DNA from: SZUA-76 sp945787585
GTDB lineage: Bacteria > Pseudomonadota > Gammaproteobacteria > SZUA-140
Assembly: GCA_947258425.1 (NCBI GenBank)
Contig: CAMYIG010000002.1
Location: 1-64,000 of the forward strand
DNA: 64,000 nucleotides
Reading direction: 5' to 3'
Numbering within the stretch: the stretch's first letter is position 1; every line of letters begins with the position of its first letter. Below, piece by piece: positions 16,387 to 25,567 of the stretch. The notes under the pieces were generated by a model. It saw only the letters and a list, made by a program, of their open reading frames with translations. It did not search any database and was not told where the DNA came from. A program made the position numbers and the translations under genes.

Positions 16387-19180
16387 AGGCATCCACCTTA
16401 ACTTCTCTTGCATAACGTGCTGGAAATATTTTCTTTAGCCGCATAAAACTCTTTTTCGACCAGTCATTAAAGACCCCTTGATTAATATGTGCCAGGTTCG
16501 ACTCATATATTTCAATCGCCTTCTCTTCAACCGGAAAGGCAAGATCCTCAAGCCCAATATCATACTGTTCCATCTCATCTTCATTAAGCCCTACGGGGCG
16601 CGCTGAACTCAACACGTCCTGACTAAATCCATAGTACATTTCGGCTATTGAAAATAACGATTCCGACATCACTTCTGGACTGTGGTACTCATAGGCAGAG
16701 GTAAATAGTTTACGCGCCCAGTCCATGGCATCTTTTTTCTTCTTCAGGTGAACTTTAAGTGGCTGTCGGATTTTAAGTTGATCAAACGCTGCCTTTTTTT
16801 CACGTCCTAAACGAATCGTTGCCACTGCTGCAATATGATTGGTACGATCACTCTTCGCCGCAGCATTAATTTGGTGGTCTGCTTTACGAATCTTACTTGC
16901 CCAAATATCACCGCGACGACTATCCCCCATTGCATCACTCATGAGCGTAAGTTTGTTTAAAGCCTCCATATATTGCGGAAATGGTTCCTGATGGTTTTCA
17001 ACATAATGCTGATAAATTCTAAGCGCGGCAGGCATGTCACTCAAAGATTCATACAATTCTGCCGCTTGCCACAACGCAGACATCTTCACTTCATTATCCT
17101 TCTCAATATCGTAAACTTCTTCGAGTAACTGCGCGGCATTAGCATGCTGTCTGGCATTGATATAGGCTACTGATAATATTTTAGTAACATCATCTCGGAG
17201 CTCATGCTTAGAATATTGACTACGAAAACGGCCACCGTACTTAATCACCTCTAGCCACGACTCACTCGACATTGCCAGTGTAATTGCATCATAAAGCCCT
17301 TTGGGAGCAATCTCAGACTTCCCAGCAAGTGCAGCAATACGCTCGAATTTTTTTTGAGCAGCGACATCATTACCTGCTGCTCGCTCAATTTCAGCTTGCT
17401 TATAAAGGGCTAATGCCAAGCGGTCTTCCAGTTTTTTCTTTCTTGGATCTCCGTCGATTAACGACCGGCTCAAATAGAGAAACATCACTTCAGCCTTAGC
17501 AAACTTTGACAGGTTAAAATAGGACTCTGCTTTGATCTGTCCAACGTCAAAACGAAGATCTCTGCTGTCAACATTATCAAGTAAACTGGCAATATTAATT
17601 GCTTGTAAATATTGCTCGCCAGTAAATGCCATCTCTGCGGCACGCAAGATGATCCTTGCAGAACGCATATCATTCGGATAAGTCCGCCTAAAGAGCAACG
17701 CATATTTAATGTATCGAGAGCCCCACGATGCTTTATTTTTTTCGTCTCTCGAATACAGGCGATCAGACAACACTATTGTGGCGTATGCAGCACGTTGATC
17801 AACAATATCGCCAAGACTATAGGCAACAAGCTCATAATAACCAATCGCCTTATCATAACGCTCTTCCTCAGCCAGCAAATCTGCATAGGCATAATATACC
17901 CTGTCTTCCATTGCGTTTTCAGTATAGTGAGCCAGGTAACGTTCATACCACTGGCTCGCCAACTCAAATGACTTATCCGTAGAAGTAGACTGGTACTGAT
18001 TATGGTAATAACTAGCGATTGAAAGTATATTGTTACGCAGCAAAGGTTTGATTTCATTCAATACAGAATGCGGCTTTCCTTTCCAATAGCGAGCAGTGGG
18101 ATGATAGCGCTGGTAAAAGCTATCTGCTGCCGCATAAAAGTTATCAAAAAATCCACTACGCTCCCACGTAGTCACTACACGAAACTCCATCTGCGGTAGA
18201 TAACGCGAGTCAGGGTGGCGAGTGACAAACTGCTTCAATACAGCCACTACGTCTGTATAACGCTTCTGTCCTAAATAAATATCCGCGAGTCCAGCATAGA
18301 TATGATAAGCAAAGAGTGATGTTCGTGTATTTCGAAAATAACCTGCCACCGCTTGATGATCTTCGAGGTATGAAAAATTAAGCGCCATCGCATAGAAATA
18401 CGCCCTAAAATGCGCGTCTTTTTCCATCTTCCCGCCACGCTCACTATAACGATATGCAGCCGCCACCATCAAATCATCTACTGCTGCCTGATACGCCTGT
18501 AATTTAAATTTAGCCCATCCTCGCTTAAAATAAGCCTTTTCAAAAAACACTAAATTATCTGGCATATCAATCACGGCACTATAACGTTTTGCCGCATCTT
18601 CATAGTCGCCGACTACAAAAGAATCCTCTGCTATTCGAAACTGCGCCTCTAAATGAAAACGTGAGCCAGGGTAATTTTGGATTATCTGGTTAAGCGCATC
18701 TATCGATTTTTCATGCCGACCGAGTTGACTTGATATCATCGCCACACGATACAACACTTCATCATTACTACTGCTATCTGGGTGGTCATGGAGTGACATC
18801 TCCAGTAACTGCAAAGTACGCTCTAACCGAGTTCCTTTTAGCTTTTCTCTTTTCACTTCTATCTGTTCTTCGTTCAGCGGATCGGCGTTAACAGTCGCTT
18901 TTTCAAGTTCAGCTTCCAGTTCCAGATCGGCAAGACGACTAATCGCTAGCGAGCGAAAATAATCACCTTGTTCAACTTGCTGTACATAGGAGGTATAAGC
19001 CTGGTAAATGTCGATCGGACCTTGAGCCTCTGTAGCCTCACTCGTTGACACCGGCAGCTGTTTGACTTTACTTTGCCGCTCGATATCCGACACTGTCAGT
19101 TCACGCTGTTTGAAACTACACCCAAAGAGTAAAGCTAAGCACAGGGACAACATGATGATTTTTGTGGTATCAATCATCAC
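16376..19180 (-). CDS. Large TPR lipoprotein (GltD/AgmU-like?)
   Basis: This 934-aa protein starts with a lipoprotein signal (ALLFGC, Cys21) and consists mostly of helical TPR or Sel1-like repeats with recurrent AxxxYxxG and YPxSRY-type motifs, for example YPGSRFHLEAQFRIAEDS and HPDSRYLPQMEF. It is presumably exposed in the periplasm as a scaffold. In the Myxococcus Agl-Glt system a very large TPR protein (GltD/AgmU) occupies this role, and the neighbours here match, but I cannot confirm orthology by eye. It overlaps the upstream 474-aa gene by 11 bases and the downstream TPR lipoprotein gene by 11 bases. Confidence 0.85.
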   Translation of the reverse strand: MMIDTTKIIMLSLCLALLFGCSFKQRELTVSDIERQSKVKQLPVSTSEATEAQGPIDIYQAYTSYVQQVEQGDYFRSLAISRLADLELEAELEKATVNADPLNEEQIEVKREKLKGTRLERTLQLLEMSLHDHPDSSSNDEVLYRVAMISSQLGRHEKSIDALNQIIQNYPGSRFHLEAQFRIAEDSFVVGDYEDAAKRYSAVIDMPDNLVFFEKAYFKRGWAKFKLQAYQAAVDDLMVAAAYRYSERGGKMEKDAHFRAYFYAMALNFSYLEDHQAVAGYFRNTRTSLFAYHIYAGLADIYLGQKRYTDVVAVLKQFVTRHPDSRYLPQMEFRVVTTWERSGFFDNFYAAADSFYQRYHPTARYWKGKPHSVLNEIKPLLRNNILSIASYYHNQYQSTSTDKSFELASQWYERYLAHYTENAMEDRVYYAYADLLAEEERYDKAIGYYELVAYSLGDIVDQRAAYATIVLSDRLYSRDEKNKASWGSRYIKYALLFRRTYPNDMRSARIILRAAEMAFTGEQYLQAINIASLLDNVDSRDLRFDVGQIKAESYFNLSKFAKAEVMFLYLSRSLIDGDPRKKKLEDRLALALYKQAEIERAAGNDVAAQKKFERIAALAGKSEIAPKGLYDAITLAMSSESWLEVIKYGGRFRSQYSKHELRDDVTKILSVAYINARQHANAAQLLEEVYDIEKDNEVKMSALWQAAELYESLSDMPAALRIYQHYVENHQEPFPQYMEALNKLTLMSDAMGDSRRGDIWASKIRKADHQINAAAKSDRTNHIAAVATIRLGREKKAAFDQLKIRQPLKVHLKKKKDAMDWARKLFTSAYEYHSPEVMSESLFSIAEMYYGFSQDVLSSARPVGLNEDEMEQYDIGLEDLAFPVEEKAIEIYESNLAHINQGVFNDWSKKSFMRLKKIFPARYAREVKVDAYVE

Positions 19181-20594
19181 GCTTTACGTCCGTATCATGC
19201 ATCTGTACCAAACCAAAACGTGCTTGACTCAGGTAGCTTTGCAGGTGCTCCCGTCGCGCTAGCATATAGGCCTTCACCATCGCTTCTACGATGACGGTAT
19301 AGTCCGCATAAAGCGTTCGGATTCGCTGATGAAAATCACGATCCTTTGCAAAATGATCGCTGCGAACAAGAAAAACACCCAGGTTCTTCATATTATCAAA
19401 TAGCGAACGTGTCTCTGGAAATTCACGGATCAAATTGATATCACTGGCAAGACCAAAAATTGATTCGCTCTTAAGATCCTTATTAAGAAAATTATCGACA
19501 TTTTTAATCCGATCAACATAATAATCCATCGCCTCACTATAGGCTGTCGATGCAGCCTGAAGACGCCGACTCTTCGCCAAAATATATGCTGATAATAAAT
19601 AAGACTCATCCACCGCCAGATCAGTCGATTGCTTCGATCGCAATATTGATGCGTAGTTAAGCGCTCGAGCATATGACGTCTGCTTGGTCGCTGCATAAGC
19701 AACCCCTAATAACGCACGAGTAAAATAACGGCTCTTTACTGATATCCGTCCAAATGCATCTCGTGCAGCAGGGTATTCTTCATGTTCCAGAAAGTAATAA
19801 CCCGCCATCAATGTTAGATAGTCTCGTATCTCATTGGGCATCAGCAACGCTTCATTCGCCACGTGGGCCTGCAATTGTGTGGCTTGCGCTAAGTCACCGC
19901 CCCGGTTCAACTGCGATATCATCCCGTTCAACGTTGCGTATAGCTGATACTCTGATGCGGGGGTAATTAACTGATAGTGCTCAATTGCTGCGGCATAATC
20001 CCCTTCTTGCTGTAACGAAATACCATACATAAGATTATAAAAATCCATATGGGCAGCTGAGATTTTTTTCTTCGAAATTTGCTGAAGCGCTATAAGACAA
20101 AGTTTCCATTCGTTACGTCGAAAATGGAACCTTGCAAACATATAAGCCGTATTAGTGGCCTGAAACTCTAATCCTGTTTTTTTTACATGCTGATAAAGTT
20201 CATTCGCCATCTGCCACTCATTATGATCCAGCATCAACTGGATAAAACTCATAATGGCACCTCGCCTAACTTTCTTCAGTACCAGTTCTTTGTTTTGAAC
20301 AATTTCTGCAATTGCCCTGATCGGTTCATCATTCTCAAGGAATTTACGCACCTTGATTTCGAACTGTATCGGGCCACCCAACGTCTCAAGGCGCATCGGG
20401 CCGCTAACGGTCCCCATGCTGCTTCCTTCTGGGCCGATATAATTTTGATAAAGTTCAGATGAGAGCGCACGATAACGCTGATCAAGTTGCTTGAGCTCCT
20501 CGGCGAGAGGCGGCGATATCTCGGCGCGCGACCACGTTGCAGGCAATAGACATACCAGCAAGAGACAAGTTGTACTCGCTATTTTCGTAATCAT
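19170..20594 (-). CDS. Exported TPR-like helical protein heading the motor cluster
   Basis: This 474-aa protein has a cleavable signal peptide (LLPATWSRAE) and a body rich in degenerate TPR-like helical pairs such as YAAAIEHYQLITPASEYQLYA and YARALNYASILRS. The C-terminal third is helical and basic. I recognise no specific family. It is the first gene of the run toward 11.3 kb and overlaps the large TPR gene by 11 bases. It is probably a periplasmic component of the same envelope complex. No strong ribosome-binding site precedes the ATG at 20594. Confidence 0.8.
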   Translation of the reverse strand: MITKIASTTCLLLVCLLPATWSRAEISPPLAEELKQLDQRYRALSSELYQNYIGPEGSSMGTVSGPMRLETLGGPIQFEIKVRKFLENDEPIRAIAEIVQNKELVLKKVRRGAIMSFIQLMLDHNEWQMANELYQHVKKTGLEFQATNTAYMFARFHFRRNEWKLCLIALQQISKKKISAAHMDFYNLMYGISLQQEGDYAAAIEHYQLITPASEYQLYATLNGMISQLNRGGDLAQATQLQAHVANEALLMPNEIRDYLTLMAGYYFLEHEEYPAARDAFGRISVKSRYFTRALLGVAYAATKQTSYARALNYASILRSKQSTDLAVDESYLLSAYILAKSRRLQAASTAYSEAMDYYVDRIKNVDNFLNKDLKSESIFGLASDINLIREFPETRSLFDNMKNLGVFLVRSDHFAKDRDFHQRIRTLYADYTVIVEAMVKAYMLARREHLQSYLSQARFGLVQMHDTDVKRDD

Positions 20595-20880
20595 TAAATT
20601 ATCGTAACCATTTCAAGCACACATAGTGCTGAAATATAATTCTCCAGGTAATCTTTATTCTGGAAGGCGGGCTAGTATTTAATCTAAATAATGAATCCGC
20701 TTACCAGTGAGGGATGCCCTCATAAAGCAATTAATGACAGCACTCCACAAAAACTTTAACGGCAAACAGTACAAAATAATAAGCGCTTAAACCGAGACAA
20801 ATATCGCAAAACAGCCCTCCCGGATGGTAAATCCAGTAAACACACGTTGACTTGCCCAGTGAAATGGCAGCTCACAACCT
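20595..20880. other. Intergenic region before the motor cluster
   Basis: About 290 AT-rich bases between gatB and the 474-aa gene. The minus strand should hold the promoter of the TPR gene run. I see no tRNA, repeat or convincing coding frame, and no promoter strong enough to name. Confidence 0.5.
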
Positions 20881-20905
20881 AAAAAACCGGCTTACGCCAG
20901 CTTCT
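20881..20905 (-). terminator. Terminator overlapping the gatB stop codon
   Basis: On the minus strand CTGGC-GTAA-GCCGG is followed by six T. The four-base loop contains the TAA stop codon of gatB. With wobble pairs the stem extends to about eight pairs. It should end the gatCAB transcript immediately after the coding region. Confidence 0.72.
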
Positions 20906-22325
20906 GTTTCAACAGTTGATTGACCTGTGCCGGATTGGCCTTACCCTGAGTCTCCTTCATCACCTGACCCACAAAAAAACCAAATAATTTATCTTTACCC
21001 GCGCGGTACTGATCAAGTTGCTGTGGGTTATTGGCAATAATTTCGTCGATAATTTTCTCGATCGCGCCGCCATCGGTGACCTGTTTAAGCCCTTTCTGTT
21101 CAATAACGGTGTCCGCATCACCCTCACCATTCCACATGCACTCAAACACCTGTTTTGCGATCTTTCCGGAAATGGTGTTGTCATTGATGCGCTGTAACAT
21201 CCCACCCAGTAAAGCGGCAGAAACAGGGCTCTCGCCAATTTCTTTACCCGCTTTATTCAAAGCGCCCAGCAAATCTCCCATCACCCAGTTCGCGGTGCGC
21301 TTGGCATCATCACCCGCAATCCTGGCAGCCACCTCAAAGTAATCAGCCAGTTCACGGCTCGCCGTCAATACACCTGCCTCATACTCGGCCAGACCAAGTT
21401 CACTGATAAAACGCGCCTTCTTTTCATCCGGCAGCTCTGGCAACGTCTTGCGTACTGCCTCAATATAGGCCTCATCGAGTTCCAGCGGCAATAGATCCGG
21501 ATCAGGGAAATAGCGGTAATCAAACGCCTCTTCCTTGGAGCGCATTGAGCGCGTCTCATCCTTGTCGGAATCATAGAGGCGCGTCTCCTGCACCACCTTG
21601 CCACCCCCTTCAATCACATCGATCTGACGCTCGACCTCAATGTTGATCGCGCGCTCCACAAAGCGGAACGAGTTGAGGTTTTTCAGCTCGGAGCGCGTGC
21701 CCAGCGCCTCATGACCCTTGGGGCGGATCGAGACATTCGCATCACAGCGGAATGAGCCCTCCTGCATATTGCCGTCGCAGATCTCGAGATACTGCACCAG
21801 TGAGTGGATCTTTTTCATGTACGCGACCGCCTCTTTGGCGCTGCGCATGTCGGGTTCGGAAACAATCTCAAGCAACGGCGTGCCGGCGCGATTGAGATCA
21901 ATGCCCGTCGAACCGTGGAAATCTTCGTGCAGTGATTTGCCCGCATCTTCTTCCAGATGGGCGCGCGTGATGCCGATCACTCGCGCAGTCTCACCCTCAA
22001 CCTGAATCTCCAGCTGTCCCCCTTCAACCACCGGCAGTTCAAACTGGCTGATCTGATACCCTTTAGGCAGATCGGGATAGAAGTAGTTTTTACGTGCAAA
22101 CACCGAATGCGGTGAAACGCGCGCGCCCACCGCCAGACCAAACTTGGCGGCCATACGCACGGCTTCCTTATTTAATACGGGCAACACACCCGGCAGACCG
22201 AGATCAACCGCGCACGCCTGCGTATTCGGCGGTGCGCCATAGGCGGTCGAAGCCCCGGAAAATATTTTACTTTTAGTGGCCAGCTGAGCGTGAATTTCCA
22301 GCCCGATGACAATTTCCCATTCCAT
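20892..22325 (-). CDS. gatB: Asp/Glu-tRNA(Asn/Gln) amidotransferase subunit B
   Basis: GatB binds the mischarged tRNA and activates Asp or Glu for transamidation with ammonia from GatA. The 477-aa length is normal. It begins WEIVIGLEIHAQLATKSKIFSG and has the family signature region LPKGYQISQFELP and DLNRAGTPLLEIVSEPD, with zinc-site and kinase-like cradle residues in the N-terminal half and a YqeY-like helical tail. A GAGGGG site precedes the ATG at 22325, 12 bases after gatA. The gene order is gatC-gatA-gatB on the minus strand. Confidence 0.98.
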   Translation of the reverse strand: MEWEIVIGLEIHAQLATKSKIFSGASTAYGAPPNTQACAVDLGLPGVLPVLNKEAVRMAAKFGLAVGARVSPHSVFARKNYFYPDLPKGYQISQFELPVVEGGQLEIQVEGETARVIGITRAHLEEDAGKSLHEDFHGSTGIDLNRAGTPLLEIVSEPDMRSAKEAVAYMKKIHSLVQYLEICDGNMQEGSFRCDANVSIRPKGHEALGTRSELKNLNSFRFVERAINIEVERQIDVIEGGGKVVQETRLYDSDKDETRSMRSKEEAFDYRYFPDPDLLPLELDEAYIEAVRKTLPELPDEKKARFISELGLAEYEAGVLTASRELADYFEVAARIAGDDAKRTANWVMGDLLGALNKAGKEIGESPVSAALLGGMLQRINDNTISGKIAKQVFECMWNGEGDADTVIEQKGLKQVTDGGAIEKIIDEIIANNPQQLDQYRAGKDKLFGFFVGQVMKETQGKANPAQVNQLLKQKLA

Positions 22326-22337
22326 CTTAATCGCCCC

Positions 22338-23801
22338 TCACTTAAATGCTGTTGGCACTTGCAAGTGCCAGTCGGTCGCCTGCTGATACTTGTGGGCCAC
22401 ATTGAGCAGACGCGACTCATCAAAATAGTTACCAATCAGCTGTAGCCCCACCGGCAGGCCATCCGCAAAACCCGCTGGAATCGAGGCCGCTGGCAATCCT
22501 GCCATATTGACCGCAATGGTATATATATCAGATAGATACATCGTAACCGGGTCATCCGCTTTCTCGCCTAGCTTGAAAGCAGTGGTGGGCGCGGTCGGCC
22601 CCATGATCACATCGACCGTTTCAAAAGCAGTCCGAAAATCATCACTAATCAGACGGCGGATCTTCTGTGCCTTCAGATAATAAGCATCGTAATAACCCGC
22701 CGAAAGCACATAAGTGCCGATCATGATGCGGCGCTTCACCTCCGCACCAAAGCCCTCGCCACGTGAGCGGGTGTAGAGATCAAACAGATCCTGCGGATCA
22801 TCACAGCGATGGCCAAAACGAACGCCATCGAAACGGGAAAGATTGGTCGAACACTCAGCAGGCGCTACAACATAATAAGTCGGCACCGCCAATGCGGTAT
22901 TGGATAGGCTAATCTCTTTCACGACTGCACCCAGCGCCTCGTACTCCTTGACTGCTGCATCGATCACACGCGCGACGCGATCATCCAGCCCGCCATCAAA
23001 ATACTCTTTTGGCAGGCCGATCTTCAGCCCCTCAATGCTATTGTCGAGATTGGCGCTGTAATCGGGCACTTCACAATCGACGCTGGTCGAATCGCGCTCA
23101 TCAAAGCCCGCCATCACATTCATCAGCAGTGCCGCATCTTCGGCGCTATAAGTGATCGGCCCCGCCTGATCGAGACTGGACGCAAAGGCGATCATGCCGA
23201 AACGTGATACCCGCCCGTAAGTCGGTTTCAAGCCGGTTAGCCCACAAAGCGCGGCCGGTTGACGTATCGAGCCCCCGGTATCGGTGCCCGTTGCCGCCGG
23301 TGCCAGCCGCGCGGCCACTGCAGAAACTGAGCCTCCCGATGAGCCGCCGGGGACCCGCTCGAGATCCCACGGGTTTTTCACCGCGCCGTAGTAACTGGTC
23401 TCGTTCGACGAGCCCATCGCAAACTCGTCCATATTGGTTTTACCCAGCATTACTGCACCCGCTTCGATAAACTTTGCGGTACAGGTCGACTCATAGGGGG
23501 CAATAAAGTTATCCAGCATCTTTGACGCGCAGGTGGTCTTCACCCCCGCGGTACAAAAAATGTCTTTATGGGCGATCGGCACGCCGGTCAGCGGCGCGCC
23601 ATCGCCCGCTTTCAGTCGCCGATCTGCGGCCGCCGCCGCCGCCAGCGCCTGCGCCTCCGTCATCGTAATAAAGCAGTTCAGCGTGGGGTTGTGCGCTTTG
23701 ATACGCTCGAGAAACAGCGTCGTCAGCTCGACACTGGAGACCTCCCCACGGTGCAGCGCAGCACTCAATTGAGCAATGGTTTTAGTATGCATGGCAGTCA
23801 T
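22338..23801 (-). CDS. gatA: Asp/Glu-tRNA(Asn/Gln) amidotransferase subunit A
   Basis: GatA is the amidase-signature glutaminase subunit that supplies ammonia to GatB. The 487-aa protein contains VPIAHKDIFCTAGV (catalytic Lys) and the Gly/Ser-rich signature VPGGSSGGSVSAVAA with DTGGSIRQPAALCG carrying the cis-Ser and nucleophile Ser, so the Ser-Ser-Lys triad is intact. The start is the ATG at 23801; another ATG three codons later is equally possible. It lies 53 bases after gatC. Confidence 0.98.
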   Translation of the reverse strand: MTAMHTKTIAQLSAALHRGEVSSVELTTLFLERIKAHNPTLNCFITMTEAQALAAAAAADRRLKAGDGAPLTGVPIAHKDIFCTAGVKTTCASKMLDNFIAPYESTCTAKFIEAGAVMLGKTNMDEFAMGSSNETSYYGAVKNPWDLERVPGGSSGGSVSAVAARLAPAATGTDTGGSIRQPAALCGLTGLKPTYGRVSRFGMIAFASSLDQAGPITYSAEDAALLMNVMAGFDERDSTSVDCEVPDYSANLDNSIEGLKIGLPKEYFDGGLDDRVARVIDAAVKEYEALGAVVKEISLSNTALAVPTYYVVAPAECSTNLSRFDGVRFGHRCDDPQDLFDLYTRSRGEGFGAEVKRRIMIGTYVLSAGYYDAYYLKAQKIRRLISDDFRTAFETVDVIMGPTAPTTAFKLGEKADDPVTMYLSDIYTIAVNMAGLPAASIPAGFADGLPVGLQLIGNYFDESRLLNVAHKYQQATDWHLQVPTAFK

Positions 23802-23854
23802 TAAAAAGCTATTGTTGGAATGGATTTAAAGGTTAACAGGCGCAATCAAAACGA

Positions 23855-24142
23855 TTACTCAATCACTTTCGGCACTAAATAGAGGCCCGACTCAACCTGC
23901 GGGGCTAACGCCTGAAAGCGCTCACGCTGATCCACTTCGGTCACCTCATCCGCACGCAACCGTTGCGCGGCGTCCAGCGGGTGCGCCATCGGTGCCACAT
24001 TATCGGTATCGACTTCGCTCATCTGCTCAACCAGACCGAGGATATTCGACAAATTGTCCACATACTGGGGCACATCGGCCTCATCGATCTTGAGCCGCGC
24101 CAACAGCGCAACCTTGGTAATATCGGACTGATCCACTGACAT
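23855..24142 (-). CDS. gatC: Asp/Glu-tRNA(Asn/Gln) amidotransferase subunit C
   Basis: GatC is the small subunit that wraps around GatA and stabilises the GatCAB complex. The 95-aa protein has the family pattern ITKVALLARLKIDEADV, LSNILGLVEQMSEVDTDNVAPMAHPLD and the C-terminal ending FLVPKVIE-like motif (YLVPKVIE). It is the first gene of the gatCAB run and is divergent from mreB across 247 bases. This mreB/gatC back-to-back arrangement is seen in several Gammaproteobacteria. Confidence 0.97.
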   Translation of the reverse strand: MSVDQSDITKVALLARLKIDEADVPQYVDNLSNILGLVEQMSEVDTDNVAPMAHPLDAAQRLRADEVTEVDQRERFQALAPQVESGLYLVPKVIE

Positions 24143-24319
24143 AACTTACCCCACTCACCCGAACTCTGTTTTCGAACAATATTGCAAAACGACAAGGGGA
24201 TGGAATTTACCATATTCGAGCCGAATGCTGAAAAATATTCGCCCCACAATCGCTGTCAAATAGATAATACACAAGCAAAATTAAATTACTGGTAAGATCC
24301 GCCGAATAACTTAACACGC

Positions 24320-24348
24320 TTGCCCTAATAGTCACCCACTGCTAGAGT
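24320..24348 (+). promoter_or_regulatory. Candidate sigma-70 promoter of mreB
   Basis: TTGCCC (24320-24325) and TAGAGT (24343-24348) are separated by 17 bases and lie 41 bases before the mreB ATG. Each box matches the consensus at four positions. It is plausible by position but unproven. Confidence 0.4.
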
Positions 24349-24389
24349 ATTTGCGATTTACCCTTACCCAGCACAGGATTGATACCTCA

Positions 24390-25439
24390 ATGTTCTTCAA
24401 ACGATTTCGCGGAATGTTCTCGAATGACCTTTCCATCGACCTCGGCACGGCCAACACTCTGATTTACGTCCGCGGCCAGGGCATCGTTCTCGATGAACCG
24501 TCGGTTGTCGCGATCCGTCAGGAGAGTGGCCCAGGCAGCCCGCGCTCGATTGCGGCTGTGGGTGCAGAGGCGAAATTGATGATCGGCCGCACCCCCGGCA
24601 ACATCGTCGCGATTCGTCCGCTGAAGGATGGCGTCATCGCCGACTTTACCGTCACCGAAAAAATGTTGCAGCACTTCATCCGCAAAGTACATGAGAATCG
24701 ATTTCTACGCCCCAGCCCGCGCGTCCTGATCTGCGTACCCTGTGGTTCGACCCAGGTAGAGCGCCGCGCCATCAAAGAATCCGCTGCCGGTGCCGGCGCG
24801 CGTGAGGTCTATCTAATAGAAGAGCCGATGGCGGCCGCCATTGGTGCCGGCATGCCGGTCGGTGAGGCCAGCGGTAGCATGGTGCTCGATATCGGTGGCG
24901 GCACCACCGAAGTGGCCGTCATCTCGCTTAACGGCATTGTCTACTCTGCCTCGGTACGGATTGGTGGCGACCGTTTTGACGATGCGATTATCAACTATGT
25001 GCGCCGTAACTACGGCAGCCTGATTGGCGAATCCACCGCCGAAAAAATCAAAAAAGAGATCGGCGCAGCCTATCCCGGCATGGAGGTCAAAGAGATCGAA
25101 GTACGCGGCCGCAATCTCGCCGAAGGGGTACCCCGTACTTTCAGCCTCAACAGCAATGAAATTCTGGAAGCGTTGCAGGAGCCACTTTCCGGCATCGTCG
25201 GCGCAGTCAAGGCGGCGCTGGAACAGACCCCGCCTGAACTGGGCGCCGACATCGCCGAGCGCGGCATGGTACTGACCGGTGGCGGTGCGCTGCTGCGTGA
25301 TCTCGACCGCCTGCTCGCTGAAGAGACTGGTCTGCCGGTCATCATCGCCGAAGATCCACTCACCTGTGTCGCGCGCGGTGGCGGCAAGGCACTGGAGATG
25401 ATTGAAGAACACAACGGCGACATCTTTGCGGTAGAATAG
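24390..25439 (+). CDS. mreB: Rod-shape determining actin homologue MreB
   Basis: MreB forms actin-like filaments under the inner membrane that guide lateral wall synthesis. The ATG at 24390 gives a 349-aa protein starting MFFKRFRGMFSNDLSIDLGTANT, aligned with the family amphipathic membrane-binding start; an upstream ATG at 24351 would add an unlikely 13 residues. Phosphate and nucleotide loops are clear: DLGTANTLIY, EEPMAAAIGAGMPV, MVLDIGGGTTEVAVIS and MVLTGGGALLRDLD. It heads the mreBCD-mrdA-rodA-mltB-rlpA-dac run. Confidence 0.98.
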   Translation: MFFKRFRGMFSNDLSIDLGTANTLIYVRGQGIVLDEPSVVAIRQESGPGSPRSIAAVGAEAKLMIGRTPGNIVAIRPLKDGVIADFTVTEKMLQHFIRKVHENRFLRPSPRVLICVPCGSTQVERRAIKESAAGAGAREVYLIEEPMAAAIGAGMPVGEASGSMVLDIGGGTTEVAVISLNGIVYSASVRIGGDRFDDAIINYVRRNYGSLIGESTAEKIKKEIGAAYPGMEVKEIEVRGRNLAEGVPRTFSLNSNEILEALQEPLSGIVGAVKAALEQTPPELGADIAERGMVLTGGGALLRDLDRLLAEETGLPVIIAEDPLTCVARGGGKALEMIEEHNGDIFAVE

Positions 25440-25552
25440 CGGTCTCGCTATTCGTAAATAAACGCGATGAGTAGTACCCGAAAAAAGTAATCGCATGAGC
25501 GGGGCGGGGGTGCGATTGTTAACCACTATATTTAAGCCATTGAAGAGCGCCT

Positions 25553-25567
25553 GAGAGGTACCCCATA
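25553..25567 (+). promoter_or_regulatory. Ribosome-binding site and probable ATA start of mreC
   Basis: GAGAGG (25553-25558) is a good Shine-Dalgarno six bases before ATA at 25565. The frame from that ATA begins KPLFSQGPSTTLRL, the conserved MreC N-terminus. No ATG, GTG or TTG occurs in frame at this place. Confidence 0.6.
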
